Positions 36,973 to 50,713 of a stretch of 64,000 nt of DNA are shown piece by piece. The stretch is taken from contig NC_061783.1 of the NCBI RefSeq assembly GCF_022458985.1, positions 10,446,413 through 10,510,412 of the forward strand. Reading direction: 5' to 3'. Position 1 is the stretch's first letter. Each line of letters starts with the position of its first letter. The notes beneath the pieces were generated by a model. It had not been told where the DNA came from. It saw nothing but the letters and a program-made list of their open reading frames with translations, and did no database searches. Source of the stretch: Mugil cephalus (Eukaryota; Chordata; Actinopteri; Mugiliformes; Mugilidae). The position numbers and the translations under genes were made by a program.

Positions 36973-37868
36973 GACAGCATGACAGCATTGAGCTTTGGTC
37001 ATCACAGGTTATGACAGTAGCATTTAAAAGGGGGGCGTGGCCTGTTCTTGGAGGGTGGGGCAACGTTTCGGATGCGACAAAAAAAAAAAAAAAAAAAACG
37101 TCTGGAGAGTTGAAAAAAGTCGAACGAATAAAAACCATCCTTTCTCGACCCATATTTGTTCAGTCACATTTGATTAAAAAAACAAAAACAGCGCCTCTTT
37201 AATAACCCAGTGCTATTGACGTTATTATTATTAATTTTTTTTTTTTGGTTGCTATGAAGACAGAAACGATAATTTCTAAGTTAACAAGTGCCCGTTGCAG
37301 CTCAGACGTCTACAGCATGAGGTTAAGTTTGATTACAGCCGTGTGGCCCGTTCACTGAGATGGGAGGACTGTGCCGGCCGACAGACGGAAAGCGTGAAGC
37401 TAAGGCAAGGTGTGGGTCTATGCTATCTAGTCCTGCAGCTTAAAAACAATACAGTATTTGTGGTCGGCTCTCTGGACCACGTGAAAGCAGCATCGGCTGG
37501 CCCAGGATAAAGCTAAACAACTAAAAAAATAAAAATAAAAATGAGGAGAGAGGAAAAAAAAAAAAAATAGATAAACTAAAAGACTGTCATGTTCAGTCTT
37601 GGTGCAAATGATGGGGTTTCTGTTTGTGTATCACAGAGTGAGAGTAGGGCAGAGTGTGTGTGTTGTTCAGTTGTCCTCCTGTTCTGTCTCGACAGCGTGA
37701 TCGTCTGGATAATTGGAGTGTTTTCACCGACAGGAGTGTGTGAGGGAAGAGGGAGGGTCGATCACACACAGTACCTCACCGTTGGCGTCGAGCCCCCGCC
37801 CACTCGCAGCTCTCAAGTCTCTGTGTGTCCGGTCGGCCCTGTGTCCCGTCGCCTCCCGTCCTCTCCTG

Positions 37869-40800
37869 TCACCTCTTGAGGGAGGAGGATTTGAGTTTCT
37901 GGCTGTATCTGTGGATGCGCGGCGAGCGGGAGTGCAGCTTGACGAAGAGCTCCGGGAACTTGTACTGAGGGAACATGGTCTCCAGGAAGCCCTCCAGGAA
38001 AACGTAGACCAGCCGGCGGTTCATGGGCTGGTACTGGAACATGTCAAAGACGCGGAGTATGCCCTTTCTTGTGGTGTCCGCGCCGATGATGTGCTTCAAC
38101 TCGTCTGAGGGAAAGACGGGAAAAACACAGATGTCAGCACAGACAGGAGGAAGAAAATACAGTAGCTAAAAATCTGTGGGCTAATTTTTGCCATGAGTCT
38201 GTAACAGGGTGATAGTTAGGCCAAATCAACTGTACCTTAGAGCAAGAGTAATGCATGGAGTAATGCAAGGAACACCGTTTACAAAGTCTCATGACACACC
38301 CAGCTTTGTTCAGGACCACTGACCGTGTGAAAGAGGGATGCTGCCAATAGAAAAGCTTAGCAAAACCATTTAGCACCATATTTCATCAGAGGTGCAACGT
38401 TAATCAAATTTGTTTTGGTCAAATACACCAGTCTCTCTTCATCCATGAATCTTTCTCTGCGACACTGATGAATACCGCTCATGCAGAGCAATGAATTAGT
38501 TTTGCTTCTTCTTCCCCTCTTATTCTAGTGCACCAAGTTCTAATGAGCTCACTGCCCCCTAGTGCTGGAGAGAAGAAAAGCAAACACTAGTGGCTACTTT
38601 CTTCATTGGGAGAGCAGCAGGAACAGACCACACTGACGGGAGCCACGAAGTAGCGAGCGGTCGGCTGCTTCATGTTTCATACTCCATCACTCCTCAGTCT
38701 TTGCTTCAGTAGAAAACATTAAGATGGACGTCTCAAGTCTATTATTACTTCTGAGGACACGGAGAAGCTATGAGAGAGGATACGCGACACCAGCCTTCAC
38801 AGATGTCTGCTATCAGACTGGCACATGTATCTTCATCGGATACTGCAGCTGACTGGTCTGCTGGCATCCGACAAAAACTGACATCACTCTGGATTTCATA
38901 TGCAACAAATGACAAACACCCTTTATCCTTCGTTTTGTGACGGTATGTGAGACAAAAAAGACAGAAAGCTTCAAAGACGAACAGGAAGTAGAGGCATCCC
39001 CTAATGTCGCAAGGTGACGGCTGAAATATGTTCACCTGGCATGATGCCCAGCAGGCTGGTCTTGGCTGCTACTCGCGTCCTCATGCGGATGTTCTTGTCC
39101 CGGCGGGGCGGGGTCTCAGCTAGAATACCATTGGGCCAGTAGGAATCCCTGTGCGGAGACGGAGACACTAAAAGTTACTCAAGATTCCTCTGGACAGATA
39201 CACATCCTGGAAAAAAAAAAAAGGGAGGGGGGAGGAAGTTTACCTGAACTTCTTAACGTAGTCTGCCACCTGCTCTGGTGACGTCATGTAATCCACATGA
39301 TCTACGATTTTCCTGCAGAACAAAAGGAAGCGGATTCAGACTGCGCTCTATGGGGAGCTGGTTATGTCACAAGCGGTCGGTTTGTTGGACTAAGGACTGA
39401 GTGCTATATACATGCTACTATTTTTCTTTAACCAACAAAAAATTCCAAGATGGTTTACAGACGTATTTCAGTAGGCATGTGGACCCATTAAGTAATATTT
39501 AACTAGGCTGTGTACATAATTTAAACATTTCTAACTAGTCTGCTTTATGTGTGTCAATATTTACCCAGCCTGTAAACTACATTTCACTCAGTTGTGAGGA
39601 CGCTGCGTGGCTCTGACCTGTTGATAGTGTCTCCATACGTAGCCCTGATGAGCTGCTGGAGCAGGTTCTTGATGTTCCTCCGCAACCACTGGTTTTTCTC
39701 TTTAAGGTCAAACACCTCGTCCATCAGCAGCAGCATGACCCGGAGGGGAATATTGTCGTCCACCTGGACGCACCACGAAGAGCAATTAGCAGTGACGGGA
39801 CAACAAACAGGAGTAACGCAAAGCAGACCGCCCAGTGACTCACGTTGTCATCGAGCTGGGCAGAGACTCGACAGTGTTCCGGGTCGATATCGGTCTTAGG
39901 GAGCAGTGGAGGCACCTGGGGGTAAAGAGGTTAGAGGCTGAACGAACAGCAGGGCAATGATTTTATTTTTTATTTCAATTACTCGTATTAAAATGTTCTA
40001 CCTTGAATATGGACTGTTTGATGTCCTGGCCCAGTCTCTCCGACATGCGGCCCATGTTGTCAGAGACCTTGTTCATCCCCTCGGCCAGACTGTCCGGCAG
40101 AGCTTTTACCGCGTTGGACACGTTCCTCATGGAGCTCCGGAAAGGATTCACAAATGTGTCTATCTGATGGGGGTAAAGCGACAGTAGAAAATTGAATTTA
40201 TAAAATTATGCATGAACATTTCATCGGTGAATCTTCCTTTGACCTTAAAAATCGACGCTCAAAGTTCACTATAAACTGTTTAACGCCAACGCTTAGCTCG
40301 AAAAGTTAGATACCTTCCGTGCAAATTCCCCTTTGCCCTTGCTGTAGGCCTTGTTTTCTAGGAAGTCGTAGACGTAGGGAATCAGAGTTGGGCAGGCCTT
40401 CACCATCTCTGGGTTCAGCAGCAACTGTAACACACACACATGCACACAAGACATTACTAAGCTTATTGTATAAAATGTTGTTTAAAAATCGTTGGAGGAT
40501 CAATATATAATTGCTGGAGTTTGAGTTGATCTTTTGCTTTCTGGCCTAAAATCAACCAATCACCACATGGTATTTTATGGAAAGATTCTTCGGAATATTA
40601 TATATACAATTCAGTAAATTGAAATTTAAGGTTATTTATCCATATATTGTAGTAACACTGATGACATGCGATAAGTCCACACTTGACCCATGATCTACTT
40701 TATATTAAATAACTAAGAAAGAGGAGGAAGAACAGCCTGGAGCAGGTCATGTGATTTGGATTTAACACACTTCCTTGAGAGGTGCAATGTCATGTGTTTG

Positions 40801-43800
40801 TAATGGGTAACTTTGCTGAAAGTAAATTCCTGGACACAGATACAATATGTTATTTTCCATATAGAATTTGCTAAATTGCAAAAAAAAAAGAGAGAAATAA
40901 TTCAATCAAAACAAAATCTGAATAAGCTCATTTCATCATTGTTTAGCTAATTGGAAGGTGGTTGTTATTAACTTCGGACAGTTATTTAGTTGATATTTTA
41001 ATGATATCTAGTCAGTTTTTACTAATAAGTGATTGTTCCCATAATAAATTATTATGGACTTTGTAAAAACACGATCACAATGAACATAAAAAACATTTTG
41101 TTTTACTGTTAATGAAAAAATGTATGCAAGATATACCACATGGACTTCAAAAGGCCCTCACTTATACATTGACCCTTAAAATAACAAACACATGAGACCT
41201 ATACCTGTAGGTAAGCATTGAGGTCTTTTTTTCTCTTCTCCAAGAAGTCTCTGTCCATGTTGTTGAAAGTCTTCTTCCCAGGCAGCTTGAGGATCGATGC
41301 CAGGTTCTCAAACTAAACCACACACATAAAACAATGAAATGCCTCAGAAAAGCCACCTTTTTTTATTTATTACTGCTTTAAGTATTGTTTGAAGTCGTGC
41401 ACACCTGCTCAGTGATTCTCATATGGAAGTCATGAAAGTCTGAGTAGCGGCGGTAGGTCTTCCAGCAGTCCTCACTTCCGTCCGGGTTGCGTCTGAACAC
41501 AGTGATGGCGTACAGCGCGTAGGTCTTACCGTGGTCGTTGCAAACCCCTGCAGCACCCCACATGCCGGGGAAACAAGCATCAGCTACCCGACCCGGAAAA
41601 ACATCCAAATAGGGATTGGAGGATGAGGAGGAGGTGGTGGAGTGGTGGAGTGGTGGGGGTGGTGAAAGCCAAAGAAAGAGTTGGAAAAAAAAAGATGTTG
41701 CAGGTGCAAAGTGTTGGGGAGGAAAAGCAAGCAAGAGAAAGAAAGAACAGAGAGCAGAGGAAATGGGATGAAAGAGAGGAAGGGGTGACAGAATGACAGG
41801 AAGGGTCACGGAGGGAGGAGGGAGGAAAAAGGAAGAACAGAACAGAAAAACAGTGAAGGTGATGGAATGAAAGAAATAAAGAATACTGGAACTGAGCGCA
41901 GTGACACAGCAGACGCATGCAGATGAATGGAGCTAGGAGGTGAGAGGTTGAAAGGGAAAACATGCAGGGAGGGACTAGTGCGGAGGACAAGTTTCACACC
42001 ATACAACACAAGGTTTAACCAGACCCCACAGCAAGTCAGGAGACATGTTTCCATACATTAACTCTAATTTAACAATTATTTCTGAAAATACTTTCGCTGA
42101 CCAAACAAAACCTCCAGTGATTCCAATAAAAAAACATTCACAACATGAACTGAACGAACCTGTGTCAGAGATGAAGGCATGTAGGTGCATAGATTCATCA
42201 TGGCAGGAGTTGGACAGATCGTCCAAAGACTGAAACCAAAAGAAACGAGTCACTATAAAGCAATAAAAACAAACAGCTGAGCTTTACGGCACCATTTAAA
42301 GTCAATATAAAGTTAGGCGGACTCACCAGGTTTATGCTTCCCGTCGGAGATCCGTTGAAGGATTCTCCGTCGCCGTCGTCAGACCCTCTGTAGCTCGGCT
42401 CTTTCAACATGTCCAACTCTGCCAGCATGCGGACGTAGAGGGGACTCTGCTTGAAGGACGGGTAAAAGCGCTCGTCGCGTAGCATCATGTCGTACACCTG
42501 CCGTGAAGTAAGATGCAGAACAAATGAAAAGTTCAAAAGAATTCAATATAAGAACAGATAAGGTGATTGTTAATGCTGGTCTATAAGGATTCAGAACCTT
42601 TCTCTGGATGTCGTCAAATATCTCTGGTGTGGGGTCGTCGTTCTGTAGCTTCTCCCCCAGCTGTATTACTAATGTCTCGTCCACCTGCACCCGGGGAGAC
42701 GCCTATTCGAGCAGAAGGAGGACTTTAAATCAAATATACTTATATACGAAATATGATGCTCCTAACGAAAGGTAAGGGCGTCCACTTTAGAACACATTCT
42801 GCTTTTGTGTTAAACTCACTTACAGTGTTTAAAAAGGAGATCCGTGAACCCTCCTACCTTTTCAGAGAGGTACTGTTCGTAGACACCCAGCGCTGCGGCC
42901 TTCAGCAACCCCTTAGTGGCAGAGGGCTGCTTCTGGCCATCTTTCTGCCAGCCCTGCATCACCTCCAGCTGCTGCTGGGCCGTCACCCTGTAACCCTCCA
43001 CTGTGAGCCAGAAGAAGAGCTCGGCCTGCGCCCCGGCTGCCTGCATGAAGTCTGGATCAACACACAAACAACGCTCGGTCCAAACGGTGTCGGTCTACTG
43101 TGAAAACTTTGGTTACACATACATTCACGGCGAGTGGTGTCTTCAAATCCATCACCTGATACACTAAGAATCCTACGACCTCACCTCCTCAGCTGTTTAC
43201 AGTTCTTGTGTGTTAGCGATTCCGACCCTATGAAGTACGTCTACATGCTTTTTCTAAATATTTCAAGTAGTAAAAGTGTAAGAATGACAGAAGCAGCTGT
43301 AATGTTTAGGCTGTTGGCTTTTTTCTAAACCAGATCTGATGCAACTTGGCTTAATTCCCAGCTTGCATAAACTACAGTAATCTGATCTGTAGTGGAATGA
43401 CCTTTTAAAATCTCCGACCAGGTCATGCGTGGTTGAAAAGGAGCATGTCTAACAAGGCAGGCTGGGGTTACAAATCGGAGAGAAACGGAATAAGTTATGG
43501 ATTATAAAGATGATTAACAGAAACGCTCAGGATTGAGGTCTGTGGACGGCCACGGTTGGAATCCGCGCGATACGTGATGCGACTTTCCGTATTTACCCAT
43601 GAAGAACTGCAGGGCTATGTTGTGGACGAGGATGTGATCCAGTGGGATGACACACAGCTTGCCAAAGTTGGCTGCCAGCTTCAAGGCATCGACCTCCTGC
43701 AAGACGCAGGAACAGGACGAGTTTGTTACACGGAGCAAAACATAAAACTGACAACCTTGACTTTGAGAAGAGTCAGCTGACGCCGCTGCCTGACGATGTT

Positions 43801-46800
43801 TGACCATTGACCAGAATTAACTGTGGCGATGTTTAAACTGGATCCTCCCGTGTAAGCACTCCGACGCTGTGCTGCAGTGTCTCACCTTGCCGGAGTGAAG
43901 TCTCTGGATCCTGGTCTCACACACCTTCTTCACAAACAGAAGACTGTTAATCTGGTTCTTGATTACATTGATGTCTGAAGGACGGAGAAACAAAAGGACG
44001 TGAGGTACAAGCGGCGCACTTTGTTTTAAAAAAGTTTTTATGTAAATAAGACCAAATGGGCGCCGACCATCTCCGGCGGTGTCCAGGGAGCGGAGATACT
44101 GCAGCTCCTCCAGCACCTTGTCTTTAACGGCCTCCAGCTCGGCGGGCTTGTCCGTTAACTTCAGGATGTTCATGAAGGCTTCATAGTTACAGCTGGAGTC
44201 CCGAATCTGGACGCAAAATTACATATAATCAAAGGGAGAGAACACACATACCAGCATCTAAATATACTTCCCTCCTGGACACTTTGGATTTGCCGTTGGG
44301 AACGACACTGATGCTTCAGATTGTGCGTTAGCTCTCACCATCCAGATGACGAACTGGTTGATGTAGTCTGGGTCACTCAGCTGGTTGATTAGAGGAAGCA
44401 GGACACCACGCGCCAGCACCTCCTAAAAACACAGCACGTGCACACTCTTAACAGCATGCCGTCAGATAGCGAGTACAGCTCACACAGGGGCATGAATACA
44501 CGCTGAATACGCGATGAATACACGACTCATACGTATGTCGTGTCTTTTTCCTCTAACTGCACCTCAGACTAATTCGCTCACGCACTCACCCTCAGGAAGT
44601 ATCTCATATTCTTGTTGTGGAAATCTCCAGGAGGTAGTAACAGATACAGAAGCAGCTCGCACAGGTCCCGCAGAAACCCTGACACACAAGCAGTTTGGAT
44701 TTACAGCGTGAGCGCACGTCGGGCGGCAACGCGTCCGCGCAAAGGGCTCTCGGCGAGCGTGTTTACCTTCTTCGTCTTTGATTGAGGTGCACACCACGTC
44801 TCGGCAAATCTTCCTTTCCATCTCCACCTCGGCCTCGAAGAATGAGTCCACCAGTTCTTCTGTTATGTCCCCTGTTCAGACATTCACGGTTATTCTCTGC
44901 ACTAATGAAACCTTCTCAAAAGACCAACAAACTTCTATTAACCACAGAATTATCATGTTTATATGAACACCGATTGTTAAAGACAATTAGAATCAACAGT
45001 GGAAACATGACAAACACACCAATCACCACAGTGACTAAAAACGCATGTGTGTGTGTGGTAACGGGTGTGCGTACGTTGCTTGTCCTCTCTGTCGGCGAGG
45101 CGATCTTGGGCTTTTCTGAAGACACGTAAATGGGTGGCAAAGTCGTCCACCAGGCGAGTGGTGAAGTAAGGCTGCCAGTCCACCTCTTTGGACCTTGGTG
45201 CACACACACACACACAAGTATAATTTGTTTCAAACATTCACTATCAAGACAGAAAATACGTGTGTGTGTGCGTGTTTGTGTGTGTTGTACCTTGTGGAGA
45301 ACTGGACGAGGGCATTCTGCAGCGTCTGTCTAATCTCCAGTAAGAAGGACTCGTCCTCACTCAGGGTGTAGTACCAGTACTGGATGTAGTCTCTCAGCGC
45401 AAACTGGATCACCTGGAGAGAGGCAGGAAGCAGAACTTAGATACACATGTAATTACATTCGTTTATTGTCGAGTTCTCGGATAACAGACGTTATTGGGTT
45501 TGAGAAAATCCGTATTAAACGAGTAGAGTACGACTGTTACATACAATGATTAGATCAGGCCATCATGTGAGTCACACTAACTGCATCAGCCGCTGCAGAC
45601 GTGGAGCAATTTGTCAAAGAAAACTGAGCTCACACTGTGAGAAAAGCAGGTAAACAAATCCTTAAACGCGCCAGAAAAATTTAAACTAGCAAATTCAGAA
45701 ATTCAGAAAATCTGCACGGCTTGCACACGTAGCTGTGCGAGATCTCACTCTCGAGCTCACATGCTGCTAAAGTAATAAGTGTGCATTCCCAGACTGGACG
45801 GGAGCACAGGGGCACCACGTAGAGGAGTCAGCGTCATCTGACCATCGCTGACTGCTGCGTCTGCACTCAGCCCCGCCGGCCGCGCTGCTTCGCTTTGTTC
45901 TTTTTACGGCAACCGCAGGATACTGTGGCGAGGGAAATTGTGACTAACAAAGAAAACTCTCAAAGCTCATCTTTGCTGAGTTGAGTTAATCAGACTCAGG
46001 CTCGTGAAAACGTCTCAGCTGTGCAACAGCCTCTTCCTGTCGGTGCAAATACGGAAAGTTTCTGTTCCTCCGGTCGTGTTTTCGGACGTTTTATAACGTA
46101 AGAAATTATCCGTTTGTGTGTCACACATTCATAAGACACATTTTATTTTATGAGACACATTTTTAGTTCATTATTCACCGGGGGGAAAATGAATGCGTTT
46201 TGCAACAACCGCCAGCTTGTTTCAATTGCCACACATCCTACTCTGGACCAATCTATCAACACGCATAAGCCAAGGAATATTCCAGGGAGAACACAGCATG
46301 GACACTTGAGGAGGTCATGTAGTGGTAGATACTGATAGGTCTCCACCACTTGTGCCAGTTAATGGGTCAGACAGTGAGAGACAATATCAAACAAGTCTTA
46401 AGTGTTCACTCAGTCTCAGTCCTGTTGAGCTGAGTCATCTATGCAGTAAATCTTTATAGATAATGTCCTTAATAAACAGTAAATTCATCAAGACATTAAA
46501 GTTCCTGATTCATATGTATGTATAATAGCAGATACTCCACTAGTTATTCAGTTTTTTGAGTTTTTGTGAAGCTGGTGACCCATCAAGGAATGTGTATTGA
46601 ATATATATAGTGTGTCTGATATTTGTTCATTCGATAATTCTGCGCTTCCCCATTTTGACTTTCACAGGAAGTCGTGACATAACACGCACCTGTTGTAGTG
46701 GTTCATCTATGAAACTGGACCCAGTCAGTCTCCTGTCAATCTTTATAGGCTTCCACTCCAGCTTCATCTCATCCAGCGTCTGAAAGAGACAAAAGAGAGC

Positions 46801-49800
46801 GGTGAGGCGGGATCGACACGGAGCTTCATCATCCTCCTGGTCACTTTCAGGCCGATCCCACAGCAAAAGTAATTAGATTAACAACTAATTCATTTGATCG
46901 TGCAGGTGGGGAGGGGGCACGTGTGGGTTTGAGCGCGCTTTCACTTTCACCTTCATTATGCCGACGTGCGTGGGCGGCAAATAGGAGTGCTCGCACTTTT
47001 CCAGGTGTTTCTCCGAGTTGATCTTTCCATAGAGCAGAGTGACCGCAAAGCCCCTGGAAAACAGAAGTGAGAGTGAGACGACAGCTGAAAAACGATCGGT
47101 CCTACGTCAAAAACAAAAACATCAAAAAAAACAAAAAAAAAAAAACAGCAGGTCATGCGACTCACCCTCCAATGAAGCAGAAGATATAAAAGGCCAGGTA
47201 GAAAATGGCAAAGGGTCCAAAGGTGACGAGGAAGAGCACGACTCCAAGACCCCCCCATCCCCAGATGGACAGACTGGCCTGAAACACAAAAGAGAACAAA
47301 GCACTCATTACGTCAAGCACTTCTGCTTACGATTCAATTAGTCTGAAGATAACATAGTTGTTAACACCGAACCAGTGGCTCTCAACAGTGACCGAATCAG
47401 GTAATTAGACAGCTGTGCAATGACGTAACACGCGGGGCAGAACTTTGCAAGAAATGTTGCTCAGGAAGAGATTACTTAAGAAGACACACACTGTGGGGGG
47501 TTGTTAGAAAGCTTCAGACAAAGGCTGTAATTGTACGTGCGCACATACACGTGTCACATCCTATGGATTTCCTGTTATTGTCCACGCAGGAAACCCAGCT
47601 ACCACCTCTGTCCCACTTTTCCCAGTAAGTTACTCCGGTCTCCCGGTTTTCTCGGAACCTCGCCACCCCAGCCCTAGATACAGGATTATAAAAACACCTG
47701 AAAAGTTTTTTTTTTTTTTTTTTTAATGTCCCTGGAGCGTGTGTGGAGGCTGGAGGTGGCTATGTGAAGGGGGCACCTGCTGCAATAGTCCAAACCCAGC
47801 AGTGTGCTGGGCGGACAAATGAAACCAGGCCAAGCACACTTCATGTCAAACGCAGCACCGAATACACTCAGATGCCACTTCATTAGGTACCCTAGTGAAT
47901 TCTAATATAACAACCTGCGCTAAATCCAAACGTCATGAAAGTTATGGTATTCAGAGTTAACTTAGAGACCAGCTTACGTCTTTTCATTTTAGGAGGCCGT
48001 GGTTTGTTGTACGATTGAATTATACTGTATTATTTAGTCCCATTTAGTCATGGCCCAGGCTAAACAACAGAAACATTTTAATGTTTAATTCAACACAGCT
48101 TACAAGAACTACTACAAATGACCATACAGTTGAATTATCACCCGTCTTACAATGTGTCATAATAACCCGAATGTTCTAACAAAGTGCCGTGTACCTAATG
48201 AACTGGCGGGGGGGTGGGGAGCGCACCCTCATTCTGACTTTGTCACAGAGCCAGCGACAGACACGATGATCAGCAGTGATGATCTTCGGCTGCCCTACAT
48301 TCATACTCGAGTTCCTTAGATAAGCAGCTCTGGAGACCGATAGAGTCAGATAGGGACGGACAGAGCTTCCTCAGGACACTGACACATTGTTCTCGCTGCC
48401 ACGTCCAGCTACGGCCAATCGGATGACACACATTAGACTGGCTGCCAACTGTGTCACGTTCGGAAACGCGGTCCAGACCGGCCTCTGTGTGTAGCATGAG
48501 CGTTACACACACAAAACAGGGTATCAGTGCAAATTATTGACCGACATTTATGACAGTCAATAACGCAACAACGCAACCTGTGGCTCAAACATGCGTCTAA
48601 ATGCACAGTTTTACTTGTGGTTTACACATATTTTGGAAGTGGATGGGTCAAACACAGGGAAAGAATCAATAAAGCAATAATTATATTCTTTCTATTCTGT
48701 TTAATTATCAATCTACTGAAATAAATATGTTATAATAAATAAAAACTATTTGCGTTTTGCTATTATTAGCGCAGTGACATTTGTTCAGTATCAATTATTT
48801 AATATTCCGTGACCATTCAGAAGCAGGCTGAGCCGCTGCCAAAGTACACATTACTGCCTCATGGCTAAGATGTTTTTTTTTCATCATTACAGTGTATTCT
48901 GAGGAGACTGGAGCTACCCACTTACACAGCCGCTACGAAACCTGGCAGCGAACCAGAAGAAATGAAAATTGAAGAAAAGGAGGAAAAAAATACTTCACTC
49001 TCTGTCCTGCACAATATGAGGACAATCTAAACTAAGCTGACATCAATTAATCTGAGGCTAGCTAACGACTAGCTTCATCTGAGGGGCCAGATGCATTGAA
49101 TCAACAGTCCACGTATCCAGTGCTGCTTCCGATAGATCTGATTTCAAGCAGTAAACTAATCCTCTAATAACCTATAAATAACAACTATAAGTAACAACTC
49201 CAGATTTTTTCCATTTGTTTTAGTGCAAAAATAATAAGTGCAATTTGGGCACATTGCTGTCTGCTGCTTAGTCTCGGGTCTCAGCGCTTGACACCTGTGA
49301 TCTAATGTTTTGCATGCCGACTGTGACTTGTGGTCAGGGCTGGTTCTTCAGCGTGGACGTCTCCATTCAAACTGTCCGACACCGTTGGCGCCGATCACAG
49401 CTTCACCCAGAGCTCGCCACGTTACAAGAGAGGGTCTCGGTCGAATCAGGTTTCATGACGCTCGTAGCAGGCAATTAAAAAACGGCTTTACTGGCACTGA
49501 TCCCAGAGAGTAAACCTCAGCTTGTGGTGTCCCTCGTCCCCACGCCACGTGAGCCACAGTTCACCGTAAACCCTAAAAATGAAAAAGCGATTATGATGCT
49601 TGTCATCGAGGACCACCTGACCCTGACTTTTACTCATTCACTGAAGATAAAAAACCGACTAGACAGGCTCTGGCAGAGTGCGGGCTAACTGGTTTTTATC
49701 CTGCAAGTCATTCCTCCAATAGAACAACAGCATCTCTGAGTACGCCTCGGAAAATTTGACGCACACGTAGGTTAAAGCAGGAAATATTAGTAGTTTATAA

Positions 49801-50674
49801 GTGTTGCAACAACCGTATCAACTTAATGAATATGTAACACATCAATAATCTTTTCTCTCATCCGTGCTGCATCATATTTTGAGGAAAGCCTTATGGAAGA
49901 TGTTGAAGCTTTTCTCTTGTTGATCATCACATATAAACAGAGCACAGATTTCTCCCCCCCCCTTATTTTACACATCATATTTGGATTCAACATGTACATC
50001 TACATTTCAGAGGCATGTGATGCTTTCTCAGATTTCCTCATCTGACATTCAACATTTACATGCGCTTTTCTGCCAAAGTGCTTACATATTCTGTATACAC
50101 CACAGAGCCAAGATCTGCTTTATGTACAACACAAATTTAAAGACATCAACTTATTGCAAAAAGATGACTACATCTAAATGTCCCGAGAGAACGCCGATGT
50201 CCGTTGCGCCGCAAAATATTTGAAAACTGGCTCGGCGACTGCTTTTCTTTCAAGTCGCAACTGGCTAACGCAAAGTCAGGGATAGCAGGGTTGGGAGGAT
50301 AAATGGGGCTTGTCGGCGCACAAGGCCATTATTACAGTTGAACTAGGAGTGTAGAAACACAAAGGCATGTTATTCAGAGAGCACTTTGTCACTTCCCACA
50401 ACCTTTGACTATCTTAAATACACTCCGCCGTCCCGAGCCGGCCCTTCCGTGGCGCCCGCTGCGTATAATCAGCCGCAACTTTGTAGCCGTTTACGTGATA
50501 AGCAAACTAAAGTTTAATGCAAACCTCAACCAACACCCAGACCTGTACTAACATATCTAATCCGTTTAACTTTCACCCACACACCAACGCAGAATAAGGC
50601 AGGTGATCCACTTTCTCGGGAAACTTTCAGCCGTCACATTCATCACCAGCAGCAAAAGCCCTGAACAGCTCACT

Positions 50675-50713
<39 letters not shown>

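Larger units (their letters stand above)
35426..37868 (-). other. snx13: Probable long 3' UTR of snx13
   Basis: Minus-strand sequence after the snx13 stop (37869-37871), with no other gene. The best poly(A) signal is AATAAA at 35450-35445 (minus), about 2.4 kb downstream. It includes two CA/GT microsatellites, several T/A homopolymers and the ORF-like shadows these produce. An earlier cleavage site cannot be excluded. Confidence 0.55.

Noticed and set aside
41378..42054. Long Ser/Leu/Phe-rich minus-strand frames upstream of the snx13 PX exon
   Set aside because: They run through a purine/pyrimidine-rich intron and lack family similarity; only 41405-41547 is coding.
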